DNA of 64,000 bases from Dokdonia pacifica. GTDB lineage: Bacteria > Bacteroidota > Bacteroidia > Flavobacteriales > Flavobacteriaceae. Below, in pieces: positions 45,640 to 55,477 of the stretch (position 1 is its first letter; the number at the start of each line of letters is the position of its first letter). The position numbers and the translations under genes are program-made. The stretch spans positions 402,263 to 466,262 of the forward strand of contig NZ_FZNY01000004.1 in the NCBI RefSeq assembly GCF_900188275.1, in the 5' to 3' direction. The notes under the pieces are model-generated. The model was not told where the DNA came from and ran no database searches. It saw nothing but the letters and a program-made list of their open reading frames with translations.

Positions 45640-46647
45640 TTAGGCCTTATTATAATAATCTGAGATGATATTTTCTGACTTTCCGTCTTGATATTTCATC
45701 ATTGTAAAACCTGGATGTATGGCATAATTTCCAGTTTCTCCATTTTTATTCATGGCAATATAGGCTACTTGAAAATCTTTATAGCGGTCACCTCTTTTAA
45801 CAATACGATGTATAGCTTCTTCGCATGCTTTTTGGGGAGACATGCCATTACGCATTAGCTCTACAACTAGGAAACTTCCAACAGTTTTTAAAACTTCTTC
45901 ACCCATACCTGTAGCTACGGCTGCGCCCACTTCATTATCTACAAAAAGACCAGAACCAATAATGGGGGAGTCTCCTACGCGTCCTTTCATTTTATAACCC
46001 AATCCTGAAGTGGTACATACACCTGCGATTTCACCAGAAGCATCCATGGCGAGCATGCCTATAGTGTCATGATTTTCTACATTGATAGCTGGTTGGTAAT
46101 CACTAGTTTTTAACCATTCTTTCCATGCTTTTTCAGAAGCAGGTGTGAGTAATTTTTCTTTTTTAAATCCTTGACTATATGCAAATTCTTCTGCGCCTTT
46201 ACTAGCCATGATTACATGTGGAGTTTCCTCCATGACTTTGCGAGCTAGTGCTGCAACATGAACAATATTTTCTACTGCTAGTACAGCACCATAATCACCA
46301 TCAGGAGACATTACACAAGCATCTAATGTAACATTACCTTCTCTATCTGGTGTCGCACCTATTCCGACAGTAGTATTTTTTTCATTGGCTTCTTCTACAG
46401 CAACACCTTCTATAATAGCATCTAGTGCGGGTTTTCCTTGTGCTAGTAATTCACCAGAAGCAGTGTTTGCACTTTCTGTATTCCACGTGCTTATTGAAAT
46501 ATAATTTGGTTTTGAAGAAGAAGCTATGATCTTCTCTTCAGTATCTTGAGTTTTATTTTCGACTTCTTTACAACTTATTCCTGCTACTCCTGCAGCAATT
46601 CCTGCACTCGTTAGTGCCGTGTTTTGTATGAATTTCCTTCTATTCAT
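45640..46647 (-). CDS. N4-(beta-N-acetylglucosaminyl)-L-asparaginase (glycosylasparaginase)
   Basis: A 335-aa Ntn-hydrolase that cleaves the GlcNAc-Asn bond left after N-glycan degradation. The precursor autocleaves before the catalytic Thr: NHDTIGMLAMD with T195 as nucleophile, followed by VCTTSGLGYKMKGRVGDSPI and GAAVATGMGEE. The N-terminus (MNRRKFIQNTALTSAG) is a twin-arginine signal, and AGISC suggests lipid attachment at about Cys26, as in Elizabethkingia glycosylasparaginase, which is also periplasmic. It is the last of three genes on the minus strand with a GH92 mannosidase, so it probably belongs to an N-glycan catabolic operon. Isoaspartyl peptidase is less likely given the sequence around Thr195. 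Confidence 0.93.
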   Translation of the reverse strand: MNRRKFIQNTALTSAGIAAGVAGISCKEVENKTQDTEEKIIASSSKPNYISISTWNTESANTASGELLAQGKPALDAIIEGVAVEEANEKNTTVGIGATPDREGNVTLDACVMSPDGDYGAVLAVENIVHVAALARKVMEETPHVIMASKGAEEFAYSQGFKKEKLLTPASEKAWKEWLKTSDYQPAINVENHDTIGMLAMDASGEIAGVCTTSGLGYKMKGRVGDSPIIGSGLFVDNEVGAAVATGMGEEVLKTVGSFLVVELMRNGMSPQKACEEAIHRIVKRGDRYKDFQVAYIAMNKNGETGNYAIHPGFTMMKYQDGKSENIISDYYNKA

Positions 46648-46739
46648 GTCGTTATGATCTGTTTAGCTTTTGTGTTTTGATTGATTTAGTAGAAGTTTCA
46701 CTTTCGTGAAAACGTACCATGTATGTTTAAATGACTGCT

Positions 46740-47330
46740 TCAAGATACTACTTTATTCCTTTTAATTTTTTTAGAAATCCAATGAAATATAAATACATAC
46801 CCTATAAATATTGCTAGCTTTAAAATAAGATGAAGAGGCCAGTAAGGAACTGTGTTTAGAATACCTCCTAAGTCAATATCTGACCATTTTAAGGGTAAGT
46901 AATCTCTGTGTATCGATGTAATTAGAATGATATATTGCTCTAAAGTAATTAAGAAAAATGGGATTGAGATGAGTCTTATTAAAATATTTTTGCGAACTAA
47001 TTTAAAGCGAAAAGGTTGTGTGATAAATAACCAAGAAAACATCATGAGCCAATATGCCCACGCATAAGGCCCCGTCGCTCTGTTGGTAATTGCATACTCA
47101 TTATTTGAATCTCCTATAACTAGAAAAAGATATACATAGGATAGAAGGATACTAACTGTGTATACTATTCCAGAAAATATAATAAAACGACAAGCTGCTT
47201 CATCAATTTTTGAGACAGTATCTTTTATTTTTGGAATAAAACGCCCTATTAATAGTGGAATAGTTAGTAAACCAAAAGAAATGAAAATATCAGTTCTGAA
47301 GAATTCTAATATTACACCAAAAACTTCCAT
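46740..47330 (-). CDS. Five- to six-helix membrane protein in the GH92 operon, function unknown
   Basis: A 196-aa membrane protein with predicted TM helices at about 12-30, 45-70, 88-105, 115-140 and 160-190. Mixed polar loops include TNRATGPYAWAYW and TSIHRDYLPLKWSDIDLGG. I do not recognise the family. Its start codon overlaps the stop of the GH92 gene (position 47330 is shared), so it is translationally coupled to it, and the glycosylasparaginase gene follows 92 bp later. A role in uptake of glycan products is conceivable but rests on position alone. Confidence 0.72.
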   Translation of the reverse strand: MEVFGVILEFFRTDIFISFGLLTIPLLIGRFIPKIKDTVSKIDEAACRFIIFSGIVYTVSILLSYVYLFLVIGDSNNEYAITNRATGPYAWAYWLMMFSWLFITQPFRFKLVRKNILIRLISIPFFLITLEQYIILITSIHRDYLPLKWSDIDLGGILNTVPYWPLHLILKLAIFIGYVFIFHWISKKIKRNKVVS

Positions 47331-50242
47331 TACTGTATAGCAATTTCATCTACAAATATCCAGCTGCGGCCTTCGTATGGATGTCCTTTATGCCATGTAG
47401 GAACAGGTCCTAGTGTTTTGGCAATGAGTTTTACATAGCGAATATTTGATCGTTTTTCTTGTCCTTTAATCGTTTTGATAGCCACCTTGTCTGTTGGAGT
47501 AGGAGTTGCTATTTTTTGACTTTTATAGGATTGGAAGTTTTTACCATCTGATGAGACCAGTAACTCAACTTCAGTAGGGAAGAAAATCCAACTCCCTTGA
47601 TCTTCTAAGAAATGGGTTTCTATAGATGTGATATTTTGATTTTTTCCTAAGTCAACTGTTGCAATAACATCCCTGTCATGATATCCTTGCCAAGTACCTG
47701 TTCGGAAGTTAGCGGTTCCTCGTATACCATCGATAAGTGCATCATTTCCTCCTGCATTGTATGCATTTGCATACTCGGCATCTAGTTGTATAGATAGATT
47801 TTCGTCTATTTTATAAAATTCGGTTTTGATCGTGACACTTTTTTGTCCTTCTTTTTCTGAATAAGTATAAAGAGTAGTGGGTTCTGTAATGGTAATAGGT
47901 CCCTCATACTTTAGGAAATCACCTTCAGAAGTACTATAGTAAATCGTTGTTTCTTCTTCTCCGGTACCTAATACAATTTCTGTTTGTTTTTTAAAGGCAA
48001 TATCACCTTTGGCAATAAACGGAACAGGTACGATAAGTGATTCTTTAATTTCAGTACTTGGAATATGTGCATTATCTGTCGCCCAATTAGAAGGTTGAGC
48101 GCTCATTTCAAAAATTAAAGTTCCCCCTTTTGTAATATCATCATGTGTAATGTAAGAGTAGGGGTGTGATACTCCATTTAATTTCGCGGAAGCGATATAG
48201 ATATTTTCATCAGAAAGATTGTTTGCTTGAACTGTAAATATGTTTCCGTTTTCAAGATGGATAGATGCTTTATCAAATAATGGTGCTCCAATAATATATT
48301 GATTACTACCTGGTGTTACGGCATAAAAGCCCATACTACTTAACACATACCAAGCACTCATTTGACCACAATCTTCATTTCCAGAGACGCCATCTGGTTC
48401 GTTTTTATATAATGTGGTTAAAATCTCGCGTACCTTTTCTTGTGTTTTATGAGGCTTGTTTATGAAGTTGTATAGATACGCCATATGATGGCTAGGTTCA
48501 TTACCGTGGGCATATTGTCCTATAAGCCCCGTGATATCTGCCTGATCACGTCCAGATGTTTGTGACTCTGCGGTAAATAGCTCATCCAGTTGTGTCTCTA
48601 ATGCTTTTTTACCCCCTATTAACTTCGTAAATCCAGTAATATCTTGAGGAACATAAAAGCTATATTGCCAAGCATTTGCTTCTGTGTAATTGAAATTCAC
48701 TTCAAATGGATCAAAAGGAGAAAACCAAGTATTACGTACACGACCGCGCATAAATTTACTACTAGGATCAAACGTGTTTTTATAATACTGAGCTCTTTCT
48801 ATAAAAGTGTTATAGGTAGTCATATCTCCTTTAGATTTTGCCATTTGAGCAATCGTCCAGTCATCATAAGCATACTCTAATGTTTTAGATACCGATTCAG
48901 ATTCTTCTTCTACAGGAATGTATCCAAATTCTTTATAGGCTTCAAGCCCCAAATGATCTCTTGTTGCACTATGGAGCATCGCTTCAAATGCTTTGTCTGT
49001 ATCGTACCCACGTATACCTTTCATATAGGCATCTGCAATCACAGGAACGCCATGATATCCAATCATACACCCTGTGTAATTTGCAGAGAGATCCCACATA
49101 GGTAGAATACCTCCCTCGTCATATTTGGCGAGGAATGTATTTATAAAATCATTGGTACGATTTTCTTCAATAATCGTGTATAGTGGGTGTGCGGCTCTAT
49201 AAGTATCCCATAATGAGAATACAGTATAATAATCAAAATCTGTAGTTTGGTGAATTTCTTGATCTATACCGCGATATCTCCCGTCGATATCTTGATAGAT
49301 ATTAGGAGCAATCATGGTGTGGTATAAAGCACTGTAAAAATTTGTTTTATTATCCAAATGCGAATCTTCAATCACAATTTTAGAAAGCTGTTTTTCCCAA
49401 GTGTCTTTTGCTTCTTGTTTGATTTGATCAAAGGTTTTAGAACCAATTTCTGTATCTAGATTTTTCTTTGCCCCAGCTTCATCTACAGCCGATATGCCTA
49501 CAGAAACATAAATAGGTTCATTGTTTGGGTTGTCAAACTGTAGTGCTAGTTTTGTGGGAGTGTCTGGATGATTTGGTGTGGTTTTAAATGGATGTGATGT
49601 TTTTAAGTAGTAATATAATTTTTGTTCTTTAGCCCATGATTCAGAAAATCTATGTCCGCTTATTTCAGTATCAGAAAGGATATTGATACTGCCATCTAAT
49701 AAGATGTCTCTATGTTCAATATCTAAGATGATGTATTGATTATTCGCTTTCGCGAAAGCGTATTTATGCATCCCTGCTCTTTGTGTCACTGTAAGGGCAA
49801 CATCAATATTTGTACTATCTAAATGTACCTCATAATAACCAGGACTTGCTTTTTCTTTGTCATGTGAAAATGGAGCGCGATAACCAGGTTTTCCATCAGC
49901 GCCATTATGGAAATTTACAGACGTTGTAGGCATTAATAAAATATCGCCATAATCTAAAATTCCTGTGCCACTTAAATGCGTATGACTAAATCCATAGATA
50001 TACATATCGTCATAATGATATCCAGAACAGCCATCCCAGCCTTCTAACCTAGTATCGGGGCTTAATTGCATCATTCCAAAAGGCATTGTGGCTCCAGGAT
50101 AGGTATGTCCGTGACCACCTGTCCCAATAAATGTGTTCACATAGCTAGTTAATGGTTGTGATACCGTGGCTATAGAAATGGTGTCTTTTTTACAACTAAA
50201 ACAAATACAAATAAATGAGAAAAGTAGGATTTTGAAACGCAT
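47330..50242 (-). CDS. GH92 family alpha-mannosidase, lipoprotein
   Basis: A 970-aa secreted glycosidase. The signal peptide ends ICFSCKK, with Cys at residue 16. The GH92 core spans about 30-760: VNTFIGTGGHGHTYPGATMPFGM near the N-terminus (key part GTGGHGHTYPGATMPFG), RLEGWDGCSGYHYDD, FSLWDTYRAAHPLYTII, GNEPSHHMAYLYNF, and GNEDCGQMSAWYVLSSMGFY with the catalytic acid/base region. Then come a chitobiase/GH20-like C-terminal domain and an F5/8 type C (discoidin) domain from about 845 (RGTANFRTGTWQGYHDRD, VELLVSSDGKNFQSY). GH92 enzymes are exo-acting calcium-dependent alpha-mannosidases of N-glycans. It starts the operon with the membrane protein and the glycosylasparaginase. A palindrome at 49746-49759 encodes AFAKA. 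Confidence 0.95.
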   Translation of the reverse strand: MRFKILLFSFICICFSCKKDTISIATVSQPLTSYVNTFIGTGGHGHTYPGATMPFGMMQLSPDTRLEGWDGCSGYHYDDMYIYGFSHTHLSGTGILDYGDILLMPTTSVNFHNGADGKPGYRAPFSHDKEKASPGYYEVHLDSTNIDVALTVTQRAGMHKYAFAKANNQYIILDIEHRDILLDGSINILSDTEISGHRFSESWAKEQKLYYYLKTSHPFKTTPNHPDTPTKLALQFDNPNNEPIYVSVGISAVDEAGAKKNLDTEIGSKTFDQIKQEAKDTWEKQLSKIVIEDSHLDNKTNFYSALYHTMIAPNIYQDIDGRYRGIDQEIHQTTDFDYYTVFSLWDTYRAAHPLYTIIEENRTNDFINTFLAKYDEGGILPMWDLSANYTGCMIGYHGVPVIADAYMKGIRGYDTDKAFEAMLHSATRDHLGLEAYKEFGYIPVEEESESVSKTLEYAYDDWTIAQMAKSKGDMTTYNTFIERAQYYKNTFDPSSKFMRGRVRNTWFSPFDPFEVNFNYTEANAWQYSFYVPQDITGFTKLIGGKKALETQLDELFTAESQTSGRDQADITGLIGQYAHGNEPSHHMAYLYNFINKPHKTQEKVREILTTLYKNEPDGVSGNEDCGQMSAWYVLSSMGFYAVTPGSNQYIIGAPLFDKASIHLENGNIFTVQANNLSDENIYIASAKLNGVSHPYSYITHDDITKGGTLIFEMSAQPSNWATDNAHIPSTEIKESLIVPVPFIAKGDIAFKKQTEIVLGTGEEETTIYYSTSEGDFLKYEGPITITEPTTLYTYSEKEGQKSVTIKTEFYKIDENLSIQLDAEYANAYNAGGNDALIDGIRGTANFRTGTWQGYHDRDVIATVDLGKNQNITSIETHFLEDQGSWIFFPTEVELLVSSDGKNFQSYKSQKIATPTPTDKVAIKTIKGQEKRSNIRYVKLIAKTLGPVPTWHKGHPYEGRSWIFVDEIAIQ
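49746..49759. repeat. GCTTTCGCGAAAGC palindrome, copy 8 (coding, frame AFAKA)
   Basis: A perfect copy in the GH92 gene encoding A-F-A-K-A at about residues 162-166, between two beta strands of the N-terminal domain (KYAFAKANNQYI). Confidence 0.85.
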
Positions 50243-50355
50243 ATAAATAAAATTTAAAGTCAGAAAGATACAGAAAAGATTAGGCTTTTATAAACACTTT
50301 ACATGATGTGTTTAAAACTATGCTTTGAGATACAGAAGTTCCTCTTTATTTTGTG

Positions 50356-50363
50356 TACTTTCG
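50356..50363 (+). promoter_or_regulatory. Possible -7 box TACTTTCG of cutC
   Basis: A near match to TAnnTTTG (last positions TTCG), 4 bp before the ATG at 50368. It overlaps the in-frame GTG at 50353, arguing against that start. Confidence 0.35.
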
Positions 50364-50367
50364 GGAT

Positions 50368-51093
50368 ATGTTATTAGAAATTTGTGCAAATTCATATCAA
50401 TCGGCTATCGCTGCTCAAAAGGCAGGAGCGCAACGCATAGAGTTGTGCAGTGAGCTCGCTCTAGGAGGTATTACTCCCAGTCATGGTTTAATAGAAAAAG
50501 TAGTAGCAGATTTAGAAATACCCGTGTATGTTTTAATACGACCTCGTAGCGGTGATTTTACCTATTATGATGATGAGTTTGATGTGATGCTACGTGACAT
50601 TGCTTTTTGTAGAAATATCAAAGTAGCTGGGGTGGTTTCAGGAGTTCTGCAACCTGATCTCACCATAGATGAAGAACGTACACAAACACTCGTAGATGCA
50701 TCCGGAGGGATGACATTTACATTTCATCGTGCTTTTGATTGGACACCAAACGCGATGGATGCACTTAAGACACTTCAAAAAATAGGAGTAGATCGTATTC
50801 TTACTTCTGGTCAATCTGATACAGCGCTTGCGGGTTTATTTGTGCTTAAAATGTTGTTAGAAAAATCTAATAACAAACCCATTATATTACCAGGTGGCGG
50901 GATACGACCTTCTAATATAGGACAATTCATTACTGCTGGATTTAAGGAAATACATGCCTCTGCGAGTAATACAATAGAAAGTCTTGAGGGCGCTTTCCCT
51001 ATGCATAATTTACAAGCGGTACAGCAAGATTTACAAACCTATTCTGATCCTGAAAAAATAAAGGAGCTCTTAGAAGCAATGTATAATTCGTAA
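50368..51093 (+). CDS. cutC: CutC family protein
   Basis: 241 aa from ATG 50368 (an in-frame GTG lies five codons upstream within a probable promoter). It has the CutC TIM-barrel signature: LLEICANSYQSAIAAQKAGA, RIELCSELALGGITPSHG, VYVLIRPRSGDFTY, FHRAFDWTPN and DRILTSGQS. CutC was named for copper tolerance in E. coli, but that role is disputed. In this window it is divergent from a GH92/glycosylasparaginase locus, and from memory CutC genes are often near such N-glycan genes in Bacteroidota, so a metabolic role is plausible. Family certain, function uncertain. Confidence 0.93.
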   Translation: MLLEICANSYQSAIAAQKAGAQRIELCSELALGGITPSHGLIEKVVADLEIPVYVLIRPRSGDFTYYDDEFDVMLRDIAFCRNIKVAGVVSGVLQPDLTIDEERTQTLVDASGGMTFTFHRAFDWTPNAMDALKTLQKIGVDRILTSGQSDTALAGLFVLKMLLEKSNNKPIILPGGGIRPSNIGQFITAGFKEIHASASNTIESLEGAFPMHNLQAVQQDLQTYSDPEKIKELLEAMYNS

Positions 51094-51115
51094 TTGAAAC
51101 TTATTTAGATTGTAT

Positions 51116-51145
51116 ATTGAATGATATTTTAATCATTCAATTTTA
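51116..51145 (+). terminator. Terminator of cutC, overlapping the lepA 3' end
   Basis: ATTGAATGAT and ATCATTCAAT form a perfect 10-bp stem with a 6-nt loop, followed by TTTT on the plus strand. The right arm contains the last codons of lepA (minus strand, stop at 51129-51131), so the two genes share it. Confidence 0.7.
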
Positions 51146-52925
51146 ATACAGCCATAAATGCTTCCTGCGGAATTTCTACATTTCCAACAGCACGCATACG
51201 TTTCTTTCCTTTCTTTTGCTTTTCTAGAAGTTTACGCTTACGCGAAATATCACCACCATAACATTTGGCAGTTACATCTTTACGAAGTGCTTTTACCGTC
51301 TCACGCGAAATGATTTTTGCACCAATAGCAGCTTGGATAGGAATATCAAACTGTTGGCGTGGTATTAACTGGCGTAGTTTTTCACACATCTTCTTTCCTA
51401 TATCATACGCATTATCTTGATGTAATAATGCAGAAAGTGCATCTACAGGCTGACTATTTAAAAGGACATCTACCTTTACAAGTTTAGAAGCACGCATTCC
51501 TATAGGAGAGTAATCAAAAGAAGCATATCCTTTTGATACTGTTTTTAAACGATCATAAAAATCAAAAACAATCTCAGCTAGAGGCATGTCAAATGATAAT
51601 TCTACACGTTCAGGTGTAAGATATGTTTGATTGGTAATGGTTCCTCGTTTTTCTATACACAATGACATTACGGGACCTACAAAATCAGATTTTGTAATGA
51701 TAGAAGCCTTGATAAAAGGTTCTTCTACACGATTCATTTTAGATGGATCAGGGAGATCTGATGGGTTATTTACAAGAATAATCTCATCAGGGTGTTTATG
51801 TATGAATGCGTGATAAGATACGTTAGGTACGGTAGTAATCACCGTCATGTCAAATTCGCGCTCTAGACGTTCTTGAATAATCTCAAGATGTAGCATTCCT
51901 AGAAATCCACAACGGAATCCAAATCCTAGTGCTGCTGAACTTTCAGGCTCAAAAACCAGCGAAGCATCATTTAATTGAAGTTTCTCCATAGAAGCACGAA
52001 GTTCTTCATAATCTTCTGTATCTACAGGGTAAATTCCTGCAAATACCATAGGTTTTACATCTTCAAAACCTTCTATAGCATTTTGTGTAGGGGTTTTAGC
52101 ATCTGTAATAGTATCTCCTACTTTTACTTCACGAGCATCTTTTATTCCTGTAATAAGATATCCTACATCTCCTGTTTTTATTTCTTTTTTAGGAACTTGG
52201 TTTAACTTTAAAGTACCTACTTCATCAGCACCATAGGTATTGCCAGTTGCAATAAACTTTATCTGCTGATTTTTCTTAATACTTCCATTTAAAATTCTAA
52301 AATACGTTTCTACACCTCTAAAAGGATTGTATACAGAATCAAAAATAAGTGCTTGTAATGGTTCGTCTGGATTTCCTTTTGGAGCAGGTATGCGATCTAT
52401 AACTGCAGCTAGGATTTCTTTAATTCCTATACCCGTTTTCGCGGAAGCGGGAATAACCTCTTCAGCATCACATCCTAATAAGTCTACAATATCATCTGTT
52501 ACTTCTTCAGGATTTGCACTAGGTAAATCTACTTTGTTAAGTACTGGGATGATTTCAAGATCATTTTCAAGAGCTAAATATAAATTAGAAATAGTTTGCG
52601 CTTGGATACTTTGTGCGGCATCAACAACAAGTAAAGCCCCTTCACAAGCTGCGATACTTCTTGATACCTCGTAGGAAAAATCTACATGGCCTGGAGTGTC
52701 TATTAAATTAAGAATATATTCTTCACCTTTATAGGTGTATTCCATCTGTATTGCATGAGATTTAATGGTGATTCCACGTTCTCTTTCTAAGTCCATACTA
52801 TCAAGCAATTGCGCCTGAGCCTCACGTTTGGTAACTGTAGAGGTTTCATCGAGCAAACGGTCAGCTAATGTGCTTTTACCATGGTCAATATGGGCAATGA
52901 TGCAAAAATTTCTGATATTCTTCAT
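51129..52925 (-). CDS. lepA: Elongation factor 4 (LepA)
   Basis: A 598-aa translational GTPase that remodels stalled or assembling ribosomes. GTPase motifs are G1 [16 protein letters not shown]2 [10 protein letters not shown]3 [12 protein letters not shown] and G4 NKVDLP. The family-specific C-terminal domain contains [20 protein letters not shown] and [17 protein letters not shown], which mark LepA rather than EF-G. Length is standard (about 598). It is a single gene, convergent with cutC. The sequence [11 protein letters not shown] is the conserved G5 region, where a degenerate palindrome (52436-52450) happens to lie. Confidence 0.98.
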   Translation of the reverse strand: MKNIRNFCIIAHIDHGKSTLADRLLDETSTVTKREAQAQLLDSMDLERERGITIKSHAIQMEYTYKGEEYILNLIDTPGHVDFSYEVSRSIAACEGALLVVDAAQSIQAQTISNLYLALENDLEIIPVLNKVDLPSANPEEVTDDIVDLLGCDAEEVIPASAKTGIGIKEILAAVIDRIPAPKGNPDEPLQALIFDSVYNPFRGVETYFRILNGSIKKNQQIKFIATGNTYGADEVGTLKLNQVPKKEIKTGDVGYLITGIKDAREVKVGDTITDAKTPTQNAIEGFEDVKPMVFAGIYPVDTEDYEELRASMEKLQLNDASLVFEPESSAALGFGFRCGFLGMLHLEIIQERLEREFDMTVITTVPNVSYHAFIHKHPDEIILVNNPSDLPDPSKMNRVEEPFIKASIITKSDFVGPVMSLCIEKRGTITNQTYLTPERVELSFDMPLAEIVFDFYDRLKTVSKGYASFDYSPIGMRASKLVKVDVLLNSQPVDALSALLHQDNAYDIGKKMCEKLRQLIPRQQFDIPIQAAIGAKIISRETVKALRKDVTAKCYGGDISRKRKLLEKQKKGKKRMRAVGNVEIPQEAFMAVLKLND

Positions 52926-53040
52926 AATCTATTCCAAGTCAATGTGTGCAAATATAGGTCTTCTATCAGCATTTTATAGACAGAAAAATGATTTCGTCGA
53001 AAAAACCTTCATCCGCACACATAAAGACTTGCTTTTAGAG

Positions 53041-53048
53041 TATTTTTG
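53041..53048 (+). promoter_or_regulatory. -7 promoter box TATTTTTG
   Basis: A perfect TAnnTTTG match 11 bp before the ATG at 53059. It rules out the longer in-frame starts inside lepA. Confidence 0.6.
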
Positions 53049-53058
53049 TAATCTTATC

Positions 53059-55473
53059 ATGAAGAATTTCACCCCGTTTTTCTTAGTGTTATTTTTAATT
53101 CTAAGTTCTAGTTCTTTAATAGCTCAACAAGCTTCAATTTCAGGAAAAGTAGTCACTATTTCTGGAGACCCAATTCCTTTTGTCAATATTGTTCTTTATG
53201 ATTCAGAACAAACCATTATACAAGGAACTATTACAGAAGATAATGGTACGTTTGTGTTTTTGTCTGTTTTAGAGGGGACTTATACTGTAAAGGCTAGTTT
53301 TGTGGGGTATGAGACGGTTACTTCTGCTATTTTCACCTTTTCGGGAAATAAAACGCTGCCAGATATACAATTAATTGAAGTATCCGAAAGTTTGGATGAA
53401 GTTACAGTGGTGGGTAAGAAACCTACAATTTCACGTAAGGCAGATAGGTTGGTGTTTAATGTGGAGAATACAATTGCGGCTCAAGGAACTACGTGGGATA
53501 TCTTAAAAAGAACACCGGGCGTGGTGATAAGACAAGGCGAACTTACCGTAAGAAATACAAATGTTACTGTATATTTAAATAACCGTAAAGTAGAACTGAG
53601 TTATGAAGAAATTCAGAGCTTGTTAGAAAGTGTAGGAGGCGATCTTATAAAATCTGTAGAAGTCATTACTAATCCATCAGCTAAATACGATGCAGAAGGA
53701 GGAGCTATTCTTAATATTATTTCTTCAAAAGCTTTATATCTTGGATATAAAGGGTCTGTAACTGCTCGCGGAACCTATGGAATATTTCCAAAACATTATT
53801 TTGGTACAAGTCATTATTTTAAGAATAAAAAATTAAATGTCTTCTTTAATTATAGTTTTAATCCTCTTAAAAGAACACAAGAAACTAATACGTTTATAAA
53901 TTATCGAAATAATAATAGTGTTGTTGCTGAGTGGGATCAGGATATTGAAGATAAACAATGGAGAAAAGCACATAACGCAAATTTGATTCTGGATTATCAA
54001 CTCAATGAAAAACAAAAAATTAGTTTTTCGGCGGTAGGATTGTATTCTCCGGATGAATTTAATTTTAATAGATCTGCCACACAAGTAACATCGGTAGATA
54101 GTCCATTTTCTATAGGTACAACAAGTCGTCTGGATGGAGATCAAAAGAATTTTGCATTTGATATGTCGTATTCTTATGATTTAAAAAACGGAAATTTTAA
54201 ATTAAATACACATTACACGACATTCTCAAGAGATCGTCTTCAAAACCTTTCGTCTATTTATACCGATACTCAAAATGAAAATTTTAGGAATGTTAGATTC
54301 ACTTCTGATGCATTCCAAGATATAGAGATTTATACAGGGCAAGTAGATTATACATCCCAGCTTGGAGAAGTGACATTAGAAGCTGGAGGAAAAGTATCTA
54401 TCATTGATTCAAGATCTGTAATTGATTTTTTAAATATTCAAAATGATGCTGTAAATGGGCTAGATCAAGCTCAGAATGATGATTTTCTATACGATGAAAA
54501 TGTATATGCCGGATATGTAACCTTAGGTAAAGATTTTGATAAGTGGAGCTTGAAAGGTGGTTTGCGAGTAGAGCAAACAAATTCTACAGGTACTTCTTTA
54601 GTTTTAGAGGAGGTAGTCGCATTAGATTATTTAGAGTGGTTCCCTACTGCTTATGTAAAATATGAACTCTCAGAAAATCATAGTTTTAGTTTAGATTATG
54701 GGCGTAAATTATATAGACCTCGTTATCAAGATTTAAATCCGTTTGCTTATTTTTTAAATGAAAATAATTTTTATCAAGGTAATTCAGGATTATTGCCAGC
54801 CTTTAGTCATCAATTTAACTTTAATTACTCGCTAGCTAATGCATACTTCTTTGATGTGTATTATAGAGATAATGGAGAAAATATTTTAATGCTACCTTTT
54901 CAAGATAATGTAACGCAAGTGTTACGTACAGATAGGCAAAATGCATTAGATAGTAAATCTTGGGGGTTTGATTTTACACACGGTCGTTCTATTGCAAAAT
55001 GGTGGTATTTCTATACGTATATGAGTGTTTTTCACGAAGAAGAAACATTTCTTGCTGTAGAGAGTAATAATGTGCCATATACAAATGAAGTGGACGGTTT
55101 TTATGGGTCTTTTTCAAACTTCCTGACACTTAGTGCAGATAAAACCTACACAGGCGAGGTGTCATTTACATATGTGTCTAATTTCTTATTGGGTAGTTAT
55201 ATTCAAGAAAATACAGCCGATTTAAGAATAGGTCTCAAAAAAACATTTTGGGATAAAAGAGCCTCATTGTCTGTGGCTGTAAATGATATTTTAGGAGAGG
55301 CAAATGCCTTACTTAGTTCTAGATATTTAAATCAAGACAATGGTTATTTTGCAGTGCCAGAAACTCAGAATATTCAAATAGGGTTTACCTATAACTTTGG
55401 TAATTTTAGACTAGAAGACAATAACAGAGAGTTAGATAAAAAAGAAAGAGAACGTCTTATTACAAGTGATTAA
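53059..55473 (+). CDS. TonB-dependent receptor-like outer-membrane beta-barrel protein
   Basis: 804 aa from ATG 53059. The frame is open upstream into the lepA region, but the -7 box at 53041 and the clean signal peptide (MKNFTPFFLVLFLILSSSSLIAQ) support this start. A carboxypeptidase-regulatory-like domain (about 25-110; QASISGKVVTISGDPIPFVNI) is followed by a plug-like domain (about 125-230; LDEVTVVGKKPTISRKADR, TTWDILKRTPGVVI, IKSVEVITNPSAKYDAEGGAI) and an OMP_b-brl_3 barrel to the end (YSLANAYFFDVYYRDNGENI, IQIGFTYNFGNFRLE). No TonB box is obvious, and the family often lacks a known substrate. It has its own promoter and is convergent with the TolB-like gene at 55478. Confidence 0.88.
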   Translation: MKNFTPFFLVLFLILSSSSLIAQQASISGKVVTISGDPIPFVNIVLYDSEQTIIQGTITEDNGTFVFLSVLEGTYTVKASFVGYETVTSAIFTFSGNKTLPDIQLIEVSESLDEVTVVGKKPTISRKADRLVFNVENTIAAQGTTWDILKRTPGVVIRQGELTVRNTNVTVYLNNRKVELSYEEIQSLLESVGGDLIKSVEVITNPSAKYDAEGGAILNIISSKALYLGYKGSVTARGTYGIFPKHYFGTSHYFKNKKLNVFFNYSFNPLKRTQETNTFINYRNNNSVVAEWDQDIEDKQWRKAHNANLILDYQLNEKQKISFSAVGLYSPDEFNFNRSATQVTSVDSPFSIGTTSRLDGDQKNFAFDMSYSYDLKNGNFKLNTHYTTFSRDRLQNLSSIYTDTQNENFRNVRFTSDAFQDIEIYTGQVDYTSQLGEVTLEAGGKVSIIDSRSVIDFLNIQNDAVNGLDQAQNDDFLYDENVYAGYVTLGKDFDKWSLKGGLRVEQTNSTGTSLVLEEVVALDYLEWFPTAYVKYELSENHSFSLDYGRKLYRPRYQDLNPFAYFLNENNFYQGNSGLLPAFSHQFNFNYSLANAYFFDVYYRDNGENILMLPFQDNVTQVLRTDRQNALDSKSWGFDFTHGRSIAKWWYFYTYMSVFHEEETFLAVESNNVPYTNEVDGFYGSFSNFLTLSADKTYTGEVSFTYVSNFLLGSYIQENTADLRIGLKKTFWDKRASLSVAVNDILGEANALLSSRYLNQDNGYFAVPETQNIQIGFTYNFGNFRLEDNNRELDKKERERLITSD

Positions 55474-55477
55474 TCCT

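Noticed and set aside
52828-53058. N-terminal extension of the beta-barrel gene into lepA
   Set aside because: The -7 box at 53041 and the clean signal peptide from ATG 53059 place the start downstream.
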